A DNA stretch of 64,000 nt from CAVONB01 sp963697205. Its GTDB lineage: Bacteria; Pseudomonadota; Alphaproteobacteria; Rhizobiales; Hyphomicrobiaceae. The stretch is from the NCBI GenBank assembly GCA_963697205.1, contig CAVONB010000013.1, positions 124,001 to 188,000 on the forward strand. Direction: 5' to 3'. Made by a program: the position numbers and the translations under genes. The notes under the pieces are model-generated. The model was not told where the DNA came from. It was given only the letters and a program-made list of their open reading frames with translations, and searched no databases. This document shows positions 55,655 through 64,000 of the stretch, piece after piece. Position 1 is the first letter of the stretch. The number at the start of each line of letters is the position of its first letter.

Positions 55655-56554
55655 ATGGCCGAAATTGGCGTCGACGGAATCAAGAACTGCATCGCGCCCG
55701 ACCGCAATCCGAAGAAGCCGGGCCTGACGCTGCCCAAAGGCTCCATCGACACCCACGTCCACGTCTTCGACGCCGCGCGCTACAAGATGTCCCCGACGCG
55801 CGGCTACAACCCGCCCGATTCCAAGCTGGAGGACCTCAAGCACCTCCATAAGACGCTCGGCGTCGATCGCGTCGTCTTCACCCAGCCCTCGACCTACGGC
55901 ATCGACAACGCCGCCATCCTCGACGGCATGAACGCCCTCAACGCCGAGACGCCCAACCGCGCGCGCTGCGTCATCGCCTGCGGGCTCGACATCACCGACA
56001 AGGAGCTTGAGGCCCTCGACAAGCAGGGCGCCCGCGGTATCCGCCTCAACACCGACAACAAGGGCGGCATGCCGATCGAGTTCGACCAGATCCCCGATCT
56101 CGCCGCTCGCATCAAGCCGCTCGGCTGGCACTTCGAGTTCCTGTTCCCGGGCAAGGACATCGTCGACCTGATGCCGGTCTTCAAGAAGCTGACCGTGCCC
56201 ATGTCGATCGGCCACTTCGCCTACCAGCCGGCCGCCGCCGGCATCGCCGCGCCGGGCTTCCAGGCCCTCCTGTCACTGGTCAACGACGGCAACACCTGGG
56301 TCAAGATCTCCGGCGCCAACCGCGTCAGCGCCACCGACCTGCCGCCTTACGACGACGTCCAGCCGATGGCCCGCGCCCTGATCGAAGCCAACCCCGATCA
56401 CATCATGTGGGGCACCGACTGGCCGCATCCCAACAAGTACGAGGTCAATCCCAACGACGGCGATCTCGTGGACTGGTTCGGCAAGTGGGTGCCCGACGCG
56501 GACATGCAAAAGCGCATTATGGTGACGAACCCGGAGCGCTTCTATCGCTTCTGA
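55655..56554 (+). CDS. Amidohydrolase 2 family (2-pyrone-4,6-dicarboxylate hydrolase-like)
   Basis: 299-aa TIM-barrel metal hydrolase of family PF04909. Metal ligands IDTHVHVFD (HxH near residue 33), SIGHFAYQP (His) and MWGTDWPHPN (Asp) are in place. It resembles lactone hydrolases acting on 2-pyrone-4,6-dicarboxylate and similar compounds. CGAGGAG lies ahead of the ATG at 55655. It ends in a strong terminator, so it is a single-gene unit. Substrate inferred only by family. Confidence 0.88.
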   Translation: MAEIGVDGIKNCIAPDRNPKKPGLTLPKGSIDTHVHVFDAARYKMSPTRGYNPPDSKLEDLKHLHKTLGVDRVVFTQPSTYGIDNAAILDGMNALNAETPNRARCVIACGLDITDKELEALDKQGARGIRLNTDNKGGMPIEFDQIPDLAARIKPLGWHFEFLFPGKDIVDLMPVFKKLTVPMSIGHFAYQPAAAGIAAPGFQALLSLVNDGNTWVKISGANRVSATDLPPYDDVQPMARALIEANPDHIMWGTDWPHPNKYEVNPNDGDLVDWFGKWVPDADMQKRIMVTNPERFYRF

Positions 56555-56598
56555 CGCGTCTGCCGGCGAACACGTCGGAAATCTCTTGTAGCGAAAAG

Positions 56599-56633
56599 GG
56601 GCGGGCGCCGGCGACGGTTGCCCGCCCTTCTTT
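56599..56633 (+). terminator. Rho-independent terminator after amidohydrolase gene
   Basis: Stem GGGCGGGC / GCCCGCCC with a 13-base loop, followed by TTCTTT. Confidence 0.8.
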
Positions 56634-57099
56634 GTCGTCACCCCAAGAAAACAAAACGAGCCCAGGACGGGCCTGCCGTTGCGCACCGCGCGACGGCACC
56701 TGCAATCGACCCTTACAGGACCGGCAGGTGAGACCAGGCAGGAAACCAGAGTGCAGGGGAGGGGAGGGACCGAGGCGCATCGAACGAGGCTGAGTGCAGC
56801 CTCCAAGAAGATCATAAGAGCGGCACAAGGGCCGCAACGTCGGCGACATGCGAAGCGTCGGCGACATGAGAGGTGCGGTACCGCCCGCGCGAGCACTTTA
56901 TTCTTCTCGTTGAGCGGCACCGCCCCCTTCTTCGGGCGCTTCCTCGAAACATGCGCCACGGGCGCCTGAACCGCCACCGGGACGGCCCAGATCCCGCAAG
57001 CCTCGTTCCCGCGGGACGACGAATATCGCAGATCTTCTGCCAGAACCGAAATACATGTTAAGTTGGGTGCCCATAACCCCTCGCTATATCAGGCATACG
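56634..57099. other. Intergenic region upstream of LysR gene with a direct repeat
   Basis: About 465 bases without a supportable gene. CGTCGGCGACATG occurs twice, at 56838-56850 and 56856-56868 (18-base period). No promoter is clear. Confidence 0.4.
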
Positions 57100-58032
57100 A
57101 TGGATGTCCGCGTCCTCAACAACTTCCTCGCCATCGCGGAGCTACAGAGTCTCTCTCGCGCGGCGGCACGACTGAACCTCGCCCAGCCCGCGCTGAGCCG
57201 CCAGATCAAGCTGCTTGAGGAGGAGCTGGCCACGCGCCTCTTCGTGCGTCACCGGCGCGGCGTGTCCTTGACGGCGGCCGGCCAGCTTCTCGCCGAACGC
57301 GCGCGCGCCATCACTGCGGCCGTTGATGATGCTAAACGCGCCGTCTCCGCCTCCAGCACCGAACCCGCCGGATTGGTCTCCCTCGGCCTCGCCAACTCGC
57401 TCATCCACGTCATCTCGACCGACATCGTCACGCGCTTCGTCAAGGCTTATCCACGCGCGCAGTTGAGCGTGCGCGAACGCCGCGGCCACCTCGTCGAGCG
57501 CTGCCTGCGCGACGGTCAGGTCGACGTCGCCGTCATGCTCTCGCCCGGCCCCATGCAGGACGCTCACGTCACCGCGATGGCCGAAGAACCCTTGTGCCTG
57601 GCCGGCGCGCCGGAAGCCGGCTTGCGCATGGACCGCCCGATCGCACCCCAGCGTCTCGCCGCCCTCCCGCTCATCGCGCTCGCTGGCCAGAGCAAGGTCC
57701 GCGCGACCGCCGAAGCCGCGATGCAACGCCGCAAGACGGCTATTCGCCCCATCGTCGAGGTGGAAGGCGCTACCCTCGCGTTCGAGTTGATGCGCCAGGG
57801 GCTGGCCTACACCCTATTACCCTCATGCGCAGTACGCGCCGAGATCGACAGCGGACGCATCTGCGGTGCGCCCATACAGGGGCTCAAACTGCAATGGGTC
57901 CTGGGCGTTCGGCGGGATCGCGGGGAGGAGCCCGCTGTCGCCGCCCTCGTCCACGTCATCCGCGAGCTGTTCGCCGATCGCATCGCCAAGGGCGTCTGGA
58001 AGCGGCCCAAGGCCGCCACGGCACGCAGCTAA
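57100..58032 (+). CDS. LysR family transcriptional regulator
   Basis: 310-aa LTTR. N-terminal winged helix-turn-helix: LNNFLAIAELQSLSRAAARL and NLAQPALSRQIKLLEEELAT, LFVRHRRGVSLTAAG. C-terminal periplasmic-binding-like effector domain. It is followed on the same strand by thiolase, DUF35 and cupin genes, which are likely targets, though LTTRs usually act on divergent genes. No ribosome site is obvious before the ATG at 57100. Confidence 0.9.
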   Translation: MDVRVLNNFLAIAELQSLSRAAARLNLAQPALSRQIKLLEEELATRLFVRHRRGVSLTAAGQLLAERARAITAAVDDAKRAVSASSTEPAGLVSLGLANSLIHVISTDIVTRFVKAYPRAQLSVRERRGHLVERCLRDGQVDVAVMLSPGPMQDAHVTAMAEEPLCLAGAPEAGLRMDRPIAPQRLAALPLIALAGQSKVRATAEAAMQRRKTAIRPIVEVEGATLAFELMRQGLAYTLLPSCAVRAEIDSGRICGAPIQGLKLQWVLGVRRDRGEEPAVAALVHVIRELFADRIAKGVWKRPKAATARS

Positions 58033-58182
58033 GCCCAGTCGCAAGGGTGTGGAACCAGCTGGAAGCGCTCGGCAACCGCCAGCCCCCTTTCCAATCCGGT
58101 CGCCAGAGGCAATGATGGCAGGTAACGCAGCGGCCGCCCCAAGAGCCGCGCAACCGGAGAACGCCGACGTGAGGACACTGCC

Positions 58183-59331
58183 ATGACCGCGACCATCATC
58201 GGCGTCGGTCAATCCAAATTCACACGACACCCCGAACCGGGACAGACGACCGTCACCTTCATCCGCGACGCCATCGTCGCCGCGCTCGCCGACGCCAACT
58301 TGACGCTCGACGACATCGACGGCCTCGCCGTGACGTCCTTCTCCCTGGCGCCGGACTGCGCAGTCGATCTCGCCTTCAGGCTCGGGCTCAAGGCGCGGTG
58401 GCTGCTGCAGGACACTAACGGCGGCTCCTCGTCCATGAACATGCTCGGGCACGCCAAGCGTGGCATCGAGACGGGTGCGGCCTCCACCATCCTGATCGTG
58501 GCCGGCGACGCAACGGGCCTCGCCGGCTATGCCAAGATCGCTTCCAACTACAACACCGCGACCCAGGACCATCTGGCCCCGCTCGGCCACGGCGGCCCCA
58601 ACGGCGTCTACGCGCTCGTCACCTCGCGCCAGATGAAAGCGTTTGGGCTGACCAAGCCCGACTACGGCCTGATGGCCATCGCCCAGCGCCAGTGGGCGGC
58701 CATGAACCCCAACGCCGTCTACCGCAAGCCGCTCACCATGGAGGAGTATCTCGCCGCTCCGATGGTGGCCGATCCGCTTTGCCGTTTCGACTGCGTTCCC
58801 GTCATCGCCGGCGCACAGGCCGTCATCCTTTCGACACCGGACCGCACGCCCAAGGGCCGTGCGCCCGTGCATGTGAAGGCGGTCCGCAACTCCTTCAACT
58901 ACGACAACCAGCTCGGCGACGGCCTGGTCACGGGTATCGCCACCTTCCGCGACGAGCTGTGGCAGGCGAGCGGCCAAAGCCCCGACGCCGTCGACGTGGC
59001 AAGCCTTTATGACGACTATCCCGCCATGGCGCTGGCCCAGGCCAACGACCTCGGCTTCATTCCCGATGGCGACCTGAAGCGCTTCATCCACGACCGCGTC
59101 GCCACGCGCGCTTTCCCCGTAAACACCCACGGCGGCATGATGTCGGCCGGTCAGCCCGGGGGACCGGCTGGCGGTTTGAACGGTATTGCCGAGATTGCCC
59201 TGCAACTGCAGCACCGGGCCGGAGACCGCCAGGTGCCGGGCGCCCGCGTCGGCGTCGCAACCGGCTACGGCATGACCATCTATCGCTATGGCGGCACCGG
59301 CGCAGCCGCAGTTCTGGAGCGCGGCGCATGA
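58183..59331 (+). CDS. Thiolase-fold protein (SCP-x/lipid-transfer type), catalytic Cys absent
   Basis: 382-aa thiolase superfamily protein starting MTATIIGVGQSKFTRHP. At the nucleophile position the sequence is DTNGGSSSMNMLGHA, with no cysteine, while the His region VNTHGGMMSAGQPGGPAGG is kept. Such proteins pair with a DUF35 partner, which follows with an ATGA overlap. Probably an acyl-CoA-binding aldolase or lyase-like enzyme rather than a true thiolase, as known for sterol side-chain retro-aldolases of actinobacteria; substrate unknown. Confidence 0.87.
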   Translation: MTATIIGVGQSKFTRHPEPGQTTVTFIRDAIVAALADANLTLDDIDGLAVTSFSLAPDCAVDLAFRLGLKARWLLQDTNGGSSSMNMLGHAKRGIETGAASTILIVAGDATGLAGYAKIASNYNTATQDHLAPLGHGGPNGVYALVTSRQMKAFGLTKPDYGLMAIAQRQWAAMNPNAVYRKPLTMEEYLAAPMVADPLCRFDCVPVIAGAQAVILSTPDRTPKGRAPVHVKAVRNSFNYDNQLGDGLVTGIATFRDELWQASGQSPDAVDVASLYDDYPAMALAQANDLGFIPDGDLKRFIHDRVATRAFPVNTHGGMMSAGQPGGPAGGLNGIAEIALQLQHRAGDRQVPGARVGVATGYGMTIYRYGGTGAAAVLERGA

Positions 59332-59651
59332 GCCAGCATAACGAGGAACAACCCGGCGTCGGCGTCTGGCGCTGCACCGCCTGCGGTACCATCTCCTTCC
59401 CGCGCCGGCTCCTGTGCGTGAAATGTCACGCGCCCGAGATGGCCGAAGACCGTATCCACGAAGCCCTCGTGGAAGAAATCTCGGTCATCCGTCACATGCT
59501 CGGCCAGACCGACTGGAAACCGCGCCCCATCGCCAATGTCCGCACGCCCGACGGCCTCCTGTTGACGGTCGGCCTCCAGGACGACGCCGGCATCGGCGAT
59601 CGCATCCGTCTCCATCAGCACGGCACGGCGCCGTTCGGCCGCAAGGCCTGA
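59328..59651 (+). CDS. DUF35 OB-fold / zinc-ribbon protein
   Basis: 107-aa partner of the thiolase-like protein. The rubredoxin-like zinc ribbon is WRCTACGTISFPRRLLCVKC (four Cys), followed by an OB-fold (PIANVRTPDGLLLTVGLQ). The start overlaps the upstream stop as ATGA, so the two are translationally coupled, as expected for subunits of one complex. Confidence 0.88.
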   Translation: MSQHNEEQPGVGVWRCTACGTISFPRRLLCVKCHAPEMAEDRIHEALVEEISVIRHMLGQTDWKPRPIANVRTPDGLLLTVGLQDDAGIGDRIRLHQHGTAPFGRKA

Positions 59652-59762
59652 CCCGAACGGCGAACGTCTGCACCAAACACATCGCGCGGTGCCTGTCGCC
59701 ACTCCGCGCCTCTTCGACCCGATCACCGATCAACACGCAGCCCCGAGCCCTGGAGCCCAACG

Positions 59763-60338
59763 ATGTCGGACAAGACCCTCAGCGTCGCCGAGATGGAAGC
59801 AACGCGCGTCGCGCGCTTCGACAAGCTCGTCTCCTACCAGCAGCAGAACTTCGCCGCTCACAACATTCCCCCCGGCGCCGTGGAGATGGTCACCGCGCGC
59901 AAGGTGTTCCCCGTGATGGTGCCCACAGACTACAAGGGGCGCAGCGCCGCCGCGCCCGTGAAGGGCCCCCGCGGCCTCGTCGTATCGATCGCGGAGTGCG
60001 AGCCCCACAACGGACCCGGACTGCACCGCCACCTCAACACGTCCGAGAACTTCTTCTGCCTGCAAGGCCGCTTCGAAATCTCGTGGGGCGACAACGGCGA
60101 GAACCAGATCATCCTCGAACCCTTCGACATGATCTCCGTCCCCCGCGGGGAGAACCGCCGCTTCCGCAACGTCTCCGACGAGGTCGGTCGCCTGCTCGTG
60201 ATGATCGTGCCCGAGACCGATCAGCAGGAAGACCCGATCTCCTACGCCGCAAGCCTCGCCGAGGACATCCGCAACGCCTACGGCTCCGAGGCCGTCGATG
60301 GTCTCGCCAATATCGGGTTCAAGTTCGAGAAGGCCTGA
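59763..60338 (+). CDS. Cupin domain protein
   Basis: 191-aa single cupin. Motif 1 is GPGLHRHLNTSENFFCLQGR (His, His, Glu ligands) and motif 2 EPFDMISVPRGENRRFRNVS, in which the usual His is missing. Could be a dioxygenase or binding protein. Lies 111 bases after DUF35 on the same strand; likely part of the same regulon. Confidence 0.8.
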   Translation: MSDKTLSVAEMEATRVARFDKLVSYQQQNFAAHNIPPGAVEMVTARKVFPVMVPTDYKGRSAAAPVKGPRGLVVSIAECEPHNGPGLHRHLNTSENFFCLQGRFEISWGDNGENQIILEPFDMISVPRGENRRFRNVSDEVGRLLVMIVPETDQQEDPISYAASLAEDIRNAYGSEAVDGLANIGFKFEKA

Positions 60339-60407
60339 CACTCACCGCCAGGCTCGCATGGTGACGGCCGGACGCGGCGGATCGACCCGCCCGCCAAGCC
60401 ACAGCCC

Positions 60408-60917
60408 TCAGATTGGTTGGGGCTCCTGCGGCCCCAGCCGCTCGCCCTTGCGCAGCATCTCGCCGCGGAAAACCGCCACGCCCATTTCCAGGCTTTGCGC
60501 AATCCGGTGGGCGCGCTCCAGGAAGTGATCCGCCGCCGCAGGCGGGCACACCTCCCGCGCGGTCGCCTCGAACAGTTCCAGCCAGCGGTCGAAATGCCGC
60601 GCATCGACCGGCAAGGGCGCATGGGCCGGCATCGGCCGTCCATTGTAGACGCCCGTCATCAGCGCCACCGACGACCAGAAGCGGCACATCCGCTCCAAGT
60701 GCCAAGGCCAGTCCTTGATCCGCGCCTCGAACACCGGCGCAAGCAACGCGTCCTGCCGGATGCGATGGTAGAAGGTATGCACCAGCGTCGCGATCATCTC
60801 ATCGGTGATGCCTGTGCGCGCCTGCACTTCCGCGGTAAGGGCCGCCCGTCGGACCCGCGCGGCATCCTCGCTCTCCGGCTCCCCATATCGATGCGATCCC
60901 CGGTCATGCTCCGTCAT
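60408..60917 (-). CDS. Group III truncated hemoglobin
   Basis: 169-aa globin of the 2/2 group III (trHbP). HTFYHRIRQDALLAPVFEAR carries the B-helix Tyr, DWPWHLERMCRFWSSV is the group III signature, and the proximal His lies in ARHFDRWLELFEAT. Likely binds O2 or NO. GGAGG is five bases from the ATG at 60917; the adjacent ATG at 60920 is too close. Polar N-terminal extension of about 35 residues. Confidence 0.88.
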   Translation of the reverse strand: MTEHDRGSHRYGEPESEDAARVRRAALTAEVQARTGITDEMIATLVHTFYHRIRQDALLAPVFEARIKDWPWHLERMCRFWSSVALMTGVYNGRPMPAHAPLPVDARHFDRWLELFEATAREVCPPAAADHFLERAHRIAQSLEMGVAVFRGEMLRKGERLGPQEPQPI

Positions 60918-61023
60918 CATCGCCTCCACCGGATTGCATCCCCGCCTCACGGGCCTAGAACGCCGCCCTTGCTCCCACGCCCGTCAGCGTGTAGCCAGCA
61001 CCCAAACACCTAAGGGACTGATC

Positions 61024-62129
61024 ATGGGTTTCAAATGCGGCATCGTCGGCCTGCCCAACGTCGGCAAGTCGACGCTCTTCAATGCGCTGACACAGACCGC
61101 CGCCGCCGAGGCGGCCAACTATCCCTTCTGCACCATCGAGCCGAACGTCGGCGAGGTCGGCGGTCCCCGACGAACGCCTCGACCAGCTGGCAACCATCGC
61201 CAAGTCCGCCCAGACGATCTCCGACGCGCCTGACCTTCGTCGACATCGCCGGCCTGGTGCGCGGCGCCTCCAAGGGCGAGGGCCTCGGCAACCAGTTCCT
61301 CGCCCACATCCGCGAGGTCGACGCCGTCGCCTACGTCCTGCGCTGCTTCGAGGACGACGACGTCACCCACGTCGAAGGCCGCATCGATCCGACCGGCGAC
61401 GCCGAGGTCGTCGAGACCGAGCTGATGCTCGCCGACCTCGACAGCCTGGAAAAGCGGCGCATCGCCGTGGAGAAGAAAGCGCCGTGCCGGCGGCGACAAG
61501 GAGGCCAAGGCCCAACTCGCCCTGATGGATAAGGCCCTGACCCTTCTGCGCGAGGGCAAGCCCGCCCGCATGGCCGACCGTCAGCGCCGAGGAACTGCCC
61601 GCCTGGCGCGCGCTTCAACTGCTTGACGGCCAAGCCCGTCCTCTACGTCTGCAACGTCGACGAGGCCTCCGCCGCCACGGGCAACGCCTTCTCGACACAG
61701 GTCGCCGCGCGCGCCAAGGCAGAGGGTGCCGGCGCCGTCGTCATCTCCGCCAAGATCGAAGCCGAGTTCGCCGGCCTCGCTCCGGAGGACCGCGATGCAT
61801 TCCTGGCCGAGATGGGTCTCGCCGAGCCCGGCCTCAACCGGCTCATCCGCGAGGGCTACGAGCTGCTCGGCCTCATCACCTATTTCACGGTCGGACCAAA
61901 GGAGGCGCGCGCCTGGACGGTCGAGCAGGGCACCAAGGCCCCGCAAGCCGCCGGCGTCATCCACACCGACTTCGAGAAGGGCTTCATCCGCGCCGAGACC
62001 ATCGCCTACGACGACTACGTCGCACTCGGCGGTGAGGCCGGCGCCAAGGACGCCGGCAAGATGCGCCTCGAAGGCAAGGAATACGTCGTGCGCGACGGCG
62101 ACGTCATGCACTTCCGGTTCGCCAACTGA
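61024..62129 (+). pseudogene. ychF: ychF, redox-regulated ATPase, about five single-base insertions
   Basis: Ribosome-associated Obg-family ATPase YchF/OLA1. Start MGFKCGIVGLPNVGKSTLFN (P-loop), NYPFCTIEPNVGEV, then LTFVDIAGLVRGASKGEGLG, and a clean C-terminal part from 61623 (TAKPVLYVCNVDE ... LEGKEYVVRDGDVMHFRF). Extra bases near 61158-61160, 61225-61230, 61490, 61580 and 61626 must be removed; the result is 366 aa, the standard length. The pattern is the same as in nuoF-nuoM. Confidence 0.9.
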
Positions 62130-62144
62130 CAACGCGACCTGACG

Positions 62145-63530
62145 CTACTTCGCCAGATGCAGCGCCGTCATGTCGCGCGCGATGGCCCCGAACGCCATTT
62201 CGAGTTCGGCCGCATCGTCGGCGTCGAAGAAGTTCGATGGCGCCGTAGCACACGCGCGCAGAATGTCCTTGATGACCGTGTCGGTCACCTCGAAAGCAAC
62301 CGTGAAGATCTCGACACCCTCGGCCTTGGCGTTCGTGCACAACTCCGCGGTCAACGTATTTGCCTGCGTGGTGTCGGATCCCCAGTGATTGGGATAGTTC
62401 GGCGAGCGCGTGTTGTGCCCGTCCGTCATCAACACCAGCGCCTTGCGCACGCTTCGCCCGCCCCGGCGCGTCCCATAGGGTACGGCCTCCGCGAACGGCT
62501 CCTGCGACGAAAGAGTCGTCCAACCCCAGAACAATCCAGATGGGATATAGGTATCGCCCGATGCCGCCATGGCATCGATCCGGTCGAGCACGGTCGATTT
62601 CACGTTCGTCAGCGGCGTGATCTCACCAGGGCAGGACGCATTCATAATCCCCGGCACGGGCGTCGAGTAGGTATCGTCGCGAACGTCGAGAGGATAGGTC
62701 CGAGACCCCGCACACCCCCACCACGTTTGCGTGTCCGTGGACGGCGTGCACGTCGTCACGGGATCGCCATACGTGATGTCGCAGACTTCCGTCTCGTAGC
62801 TGTATGGCACGCCATCGTTCGAACCCGTCCGCGTCTCCATCCGGCAATTCGCGCGCGAGACAACCGGCCGTTCCTCCCGACACCACTCGGTAGTCGTGGA
62901 CGAATCATTGGGCACCGACATCCACGATGCGTTGCGGTTGGCCATTCCGACGTTGACGTAGTTGGCAAACGGCACCAGCGCCACTTTGACGTGCTCGTCT
63001 GCGCCCGGCGGCGCAAAAACGGCATCGACGAGCACCCGCGCCGACTGCTTAAGCGCAGCGAGCTTGCTGCCCAACATCGAGTGCGTGTTATCCAGCACCA
63101 ACGAGATCTCGACGTCCTGGGTGCCCGCTTCCGCCTCGCCCTCGACACCCACGTTGATTGACGGCATCCCGATTACGCGCATCACGGTGGTCGGCACATC
63201 GACGTCAACCTGACCCCGAACGTGCCCAGGCCGGCTGCTTTTCACGCGGATATTCACGTCGTGGGCGCCGTAGTCGGCTTCCCAGTTCGCGTCGAAGTAA
63301 CGCCGCACGTGCGCGGTCGCAGCCGCGTCGTCACCGAGGTTTTCCCGACCCGCCGCCAGCAAGGCCGCATCCAGCGAGTTCTGCAACGTCGACCGCACCG
63401 CGAAGGCACGACCATAATCAATGGCTGAACCTAGCGCGAGACACAGGGGCAGCACCGATAACCCGAAGATGATCGCAACCGACCCGCGCGCGTCGCAACG
63501 AAATCTCAAAGCCGGAAAGAAACTGATCAT
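62145..63530 (-). CDS. TadG-like pilus assembly protein with VWA domain
   Basis: 461-aa protein. N-terminal TadE-like membrane anchor (GSVAIIFGLSVLPLCLALGS) and then a von Willebrand A domain with the MIDAS loop EISLVLDNTHSMLGS and LVLMTDGHNT. The central part has several paired cysteines (REERPVVSRANCR, EVCDITYGDPVTTC, WWGC), probably disulfides outside the membrane. No other tad genes are near. The ATG at 63530 is chosen because the anchor starts soon after it. Confidence 0.82.
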   Translation of the reverse strand: MISFFPALRFRCDARGSVAIIFGLSVLPLCLALGSAIDYGRAFAVRSTLQNSLDAALLAAGRENLGDDAAATAHVRRYFDANWEADYGAHDVNIRVKSSRPGHVRGQVDVDVPTTVMRVIGMPSINVGVEGEAEAGTQDVEISLVLDNTHSMLGSKLAALKQSARVLVDAVFAPPGADEHVKVALVPFANYVNVGMANRNASWMSVPNDSSTTTEWCREERPVVSRANCRMETRTGSNDGVPYSYETEVCDITYGDPVTTCTPSTDTQTWWGCAGSRTYPLDVRDDTYSTPVPGIMNASCPGEITPLTNVKSTVLDRIDAMAASGDTYIPSGLFWGWTTLSSQEPFAEAVPYGTRRGGRSVRKALVLMTDGHNTRSPNYPNHWGSDTTQANTLTAELCTNAKAEGVEIFTVAFEVTDTVIKDILRACATAPSNFFDADDAAELEMAFGAIARDMTALHLAK

Positions 63531-63700
63531 ACAACACCCACTGCGAACCGCTGGCGGATGATCCGGCCAAAAACTCAACGACAAGTAAAAGTGCCGCCCG
63601 CCGGGCCGGCCCAAAGCAGCCGCAACGCCGAAAACAGGCCGTCAAGCCGCCGCTAGCAATAACAAAACCTTACCGGCTCCGGCGCCCCGGTCCGCCCCCT

Positions 63701-64000
63701 TCACTTAAGGGCGGAGAAGGGTGTCGGCTGCAGGATCTGGTTGGAAAAGCTCGTCACCAATGGTCCGTCCGTCTCGCTCTCGGTGCGCTTGGAAATCCAC
63801 TCCGGATCCGCCATGAAGGCCGACCACCGGCGCTCGCGGTCGGCCAGCGACTCCCATTGCAGCATGTAGGTCAGTTGAAGGTTCGATGCGCCGATCAGCG
63901 TCGTCCAGAAGCCCGTCGCCTTGATGCCGTGCCGCTGCCAAATGCCCAGCGTCGTTGTCTCGAACCGTTGCAACAGCGCAGGCATTTTGCCCGGTGCGGC
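63701..64000 (-). CDS. NIPSNAP family protein (5' end beyond window)
   Basis: Partial ferredoxin-like-fold protein. Frame is open to base 64000 (…APGKMPALLQRFETTTLGIW), where NIPSNAP proteins have an N-terminal strand before PGK, so the true start lies outside the window. Also visible: HGIKATGFWTTLIGASNL and YMLQWESLADRERRWSAF. Function uncertain. Confidence 0.82.
   Translation of the reverse strand, partial: AAPGKMPALLQRFETTTLGIWQRHGIKATGFWTTLIGASNLQLTYMLQWESLADRERRWSAFMADPEWISKRTESETDGPLVTSFSNQILQPTPFSALK

Noticed and set aside
57823..59214. 463-aa minus-strand ORF opposite LysR/thiolase
   Set aside because: Shadow frame spanning two real genes.
1..64000. CRISPR arrays, rRNA genes, phage genes
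   Set aside because: No regularly spaced repeats, rRNA-like stretches or phage structural genes were seen.

Overview
The window looks like chromosomal DNA of a GC-rich alphaproteobacterium, most likely order Hyphomicrobiales (Rhizobiales). The main clue is the gene order nuoE..nuoN - birA - RNase J - methylmalonyl-CoA epimerase - DUF1467 - proS - lolC - lolD, which I recall as typical of that order. Supporting clues are an EipB/DUF1849 protein, a DUF1127 protein and a short ProRS without the editing insert. No rRNA, CRISPR array or replication origin is visible. One tRNA (Ser, GCT) is present.

Layout. 1-7964: L,D-transpeptidase (cut by the window edge), two tandem MFS transporters, a GST, accA (frameshifted), an M20-type carbamoyl-amino-acid hydrolase and an alpha/beta hydrolase. 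8032-13988: a three-gene surface-glycan operon (GT2 glycosyltransferase, FkbM methyltransferase, CDP-paratose-2-epimerase-like gene) hit by three insertion sequences. For all three elements both inverted repeats and the exact target duplication can be read, so the ancestral genes can be rebuilt to the base. 12966-14846: an enoyl-CoA hydratase frame that has lost its stop and reads into the antisense of the epimerase. 15090-16391: an MlaC-like gene and a small membrane protein.

16576-32560: complex I genes nuoE to nuoN (nuoA-D are absent), then birA, RNase J and mce. From nuoF to nuoM the reading frames are broken by about 38 single-base indels (about 30 insertions, 8 deletions by my reconstruction), while nuoE, nuoN and the next 20 kb are clean. 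Repairing them gives full-length, motif-complete proteins. The same signature recurs in ychF (five insertions), with single events in accA, mlaC and a GDPD gene. Sequencing or assembly error is the likeliest cause, but the clustering and the codon-boundary bias are odd.

32592-40875: a GNAT-histone-deacetylase fusion, a DUF1127 gene on the opposite strand, an ArsR-like regulator, DUF1467, a promoter-to-terminator unit without an ORF (candidate ncRNA), proS, lolCD, and a small copper pair (DUF2946-like, PCuAC) with a clear terminator. 40973-49904: a catabolic block with a three-subunit molybdenum hydroxylase, CaiB-type CoA transferase, MaoC hydratase and a TRAP transporter. 50170-64000: FemAB-like protein, GDPD, RidA, EipB, tRNA-Ser, a CelD-like acetyltransferase, an amidohydrolase, a LysR regulator, a cysteine-less thiolase with its DUF35 partner, a cupin, a group III truncated globin, ychF, a TadG-like protein and a partial NIPSNAP gene.
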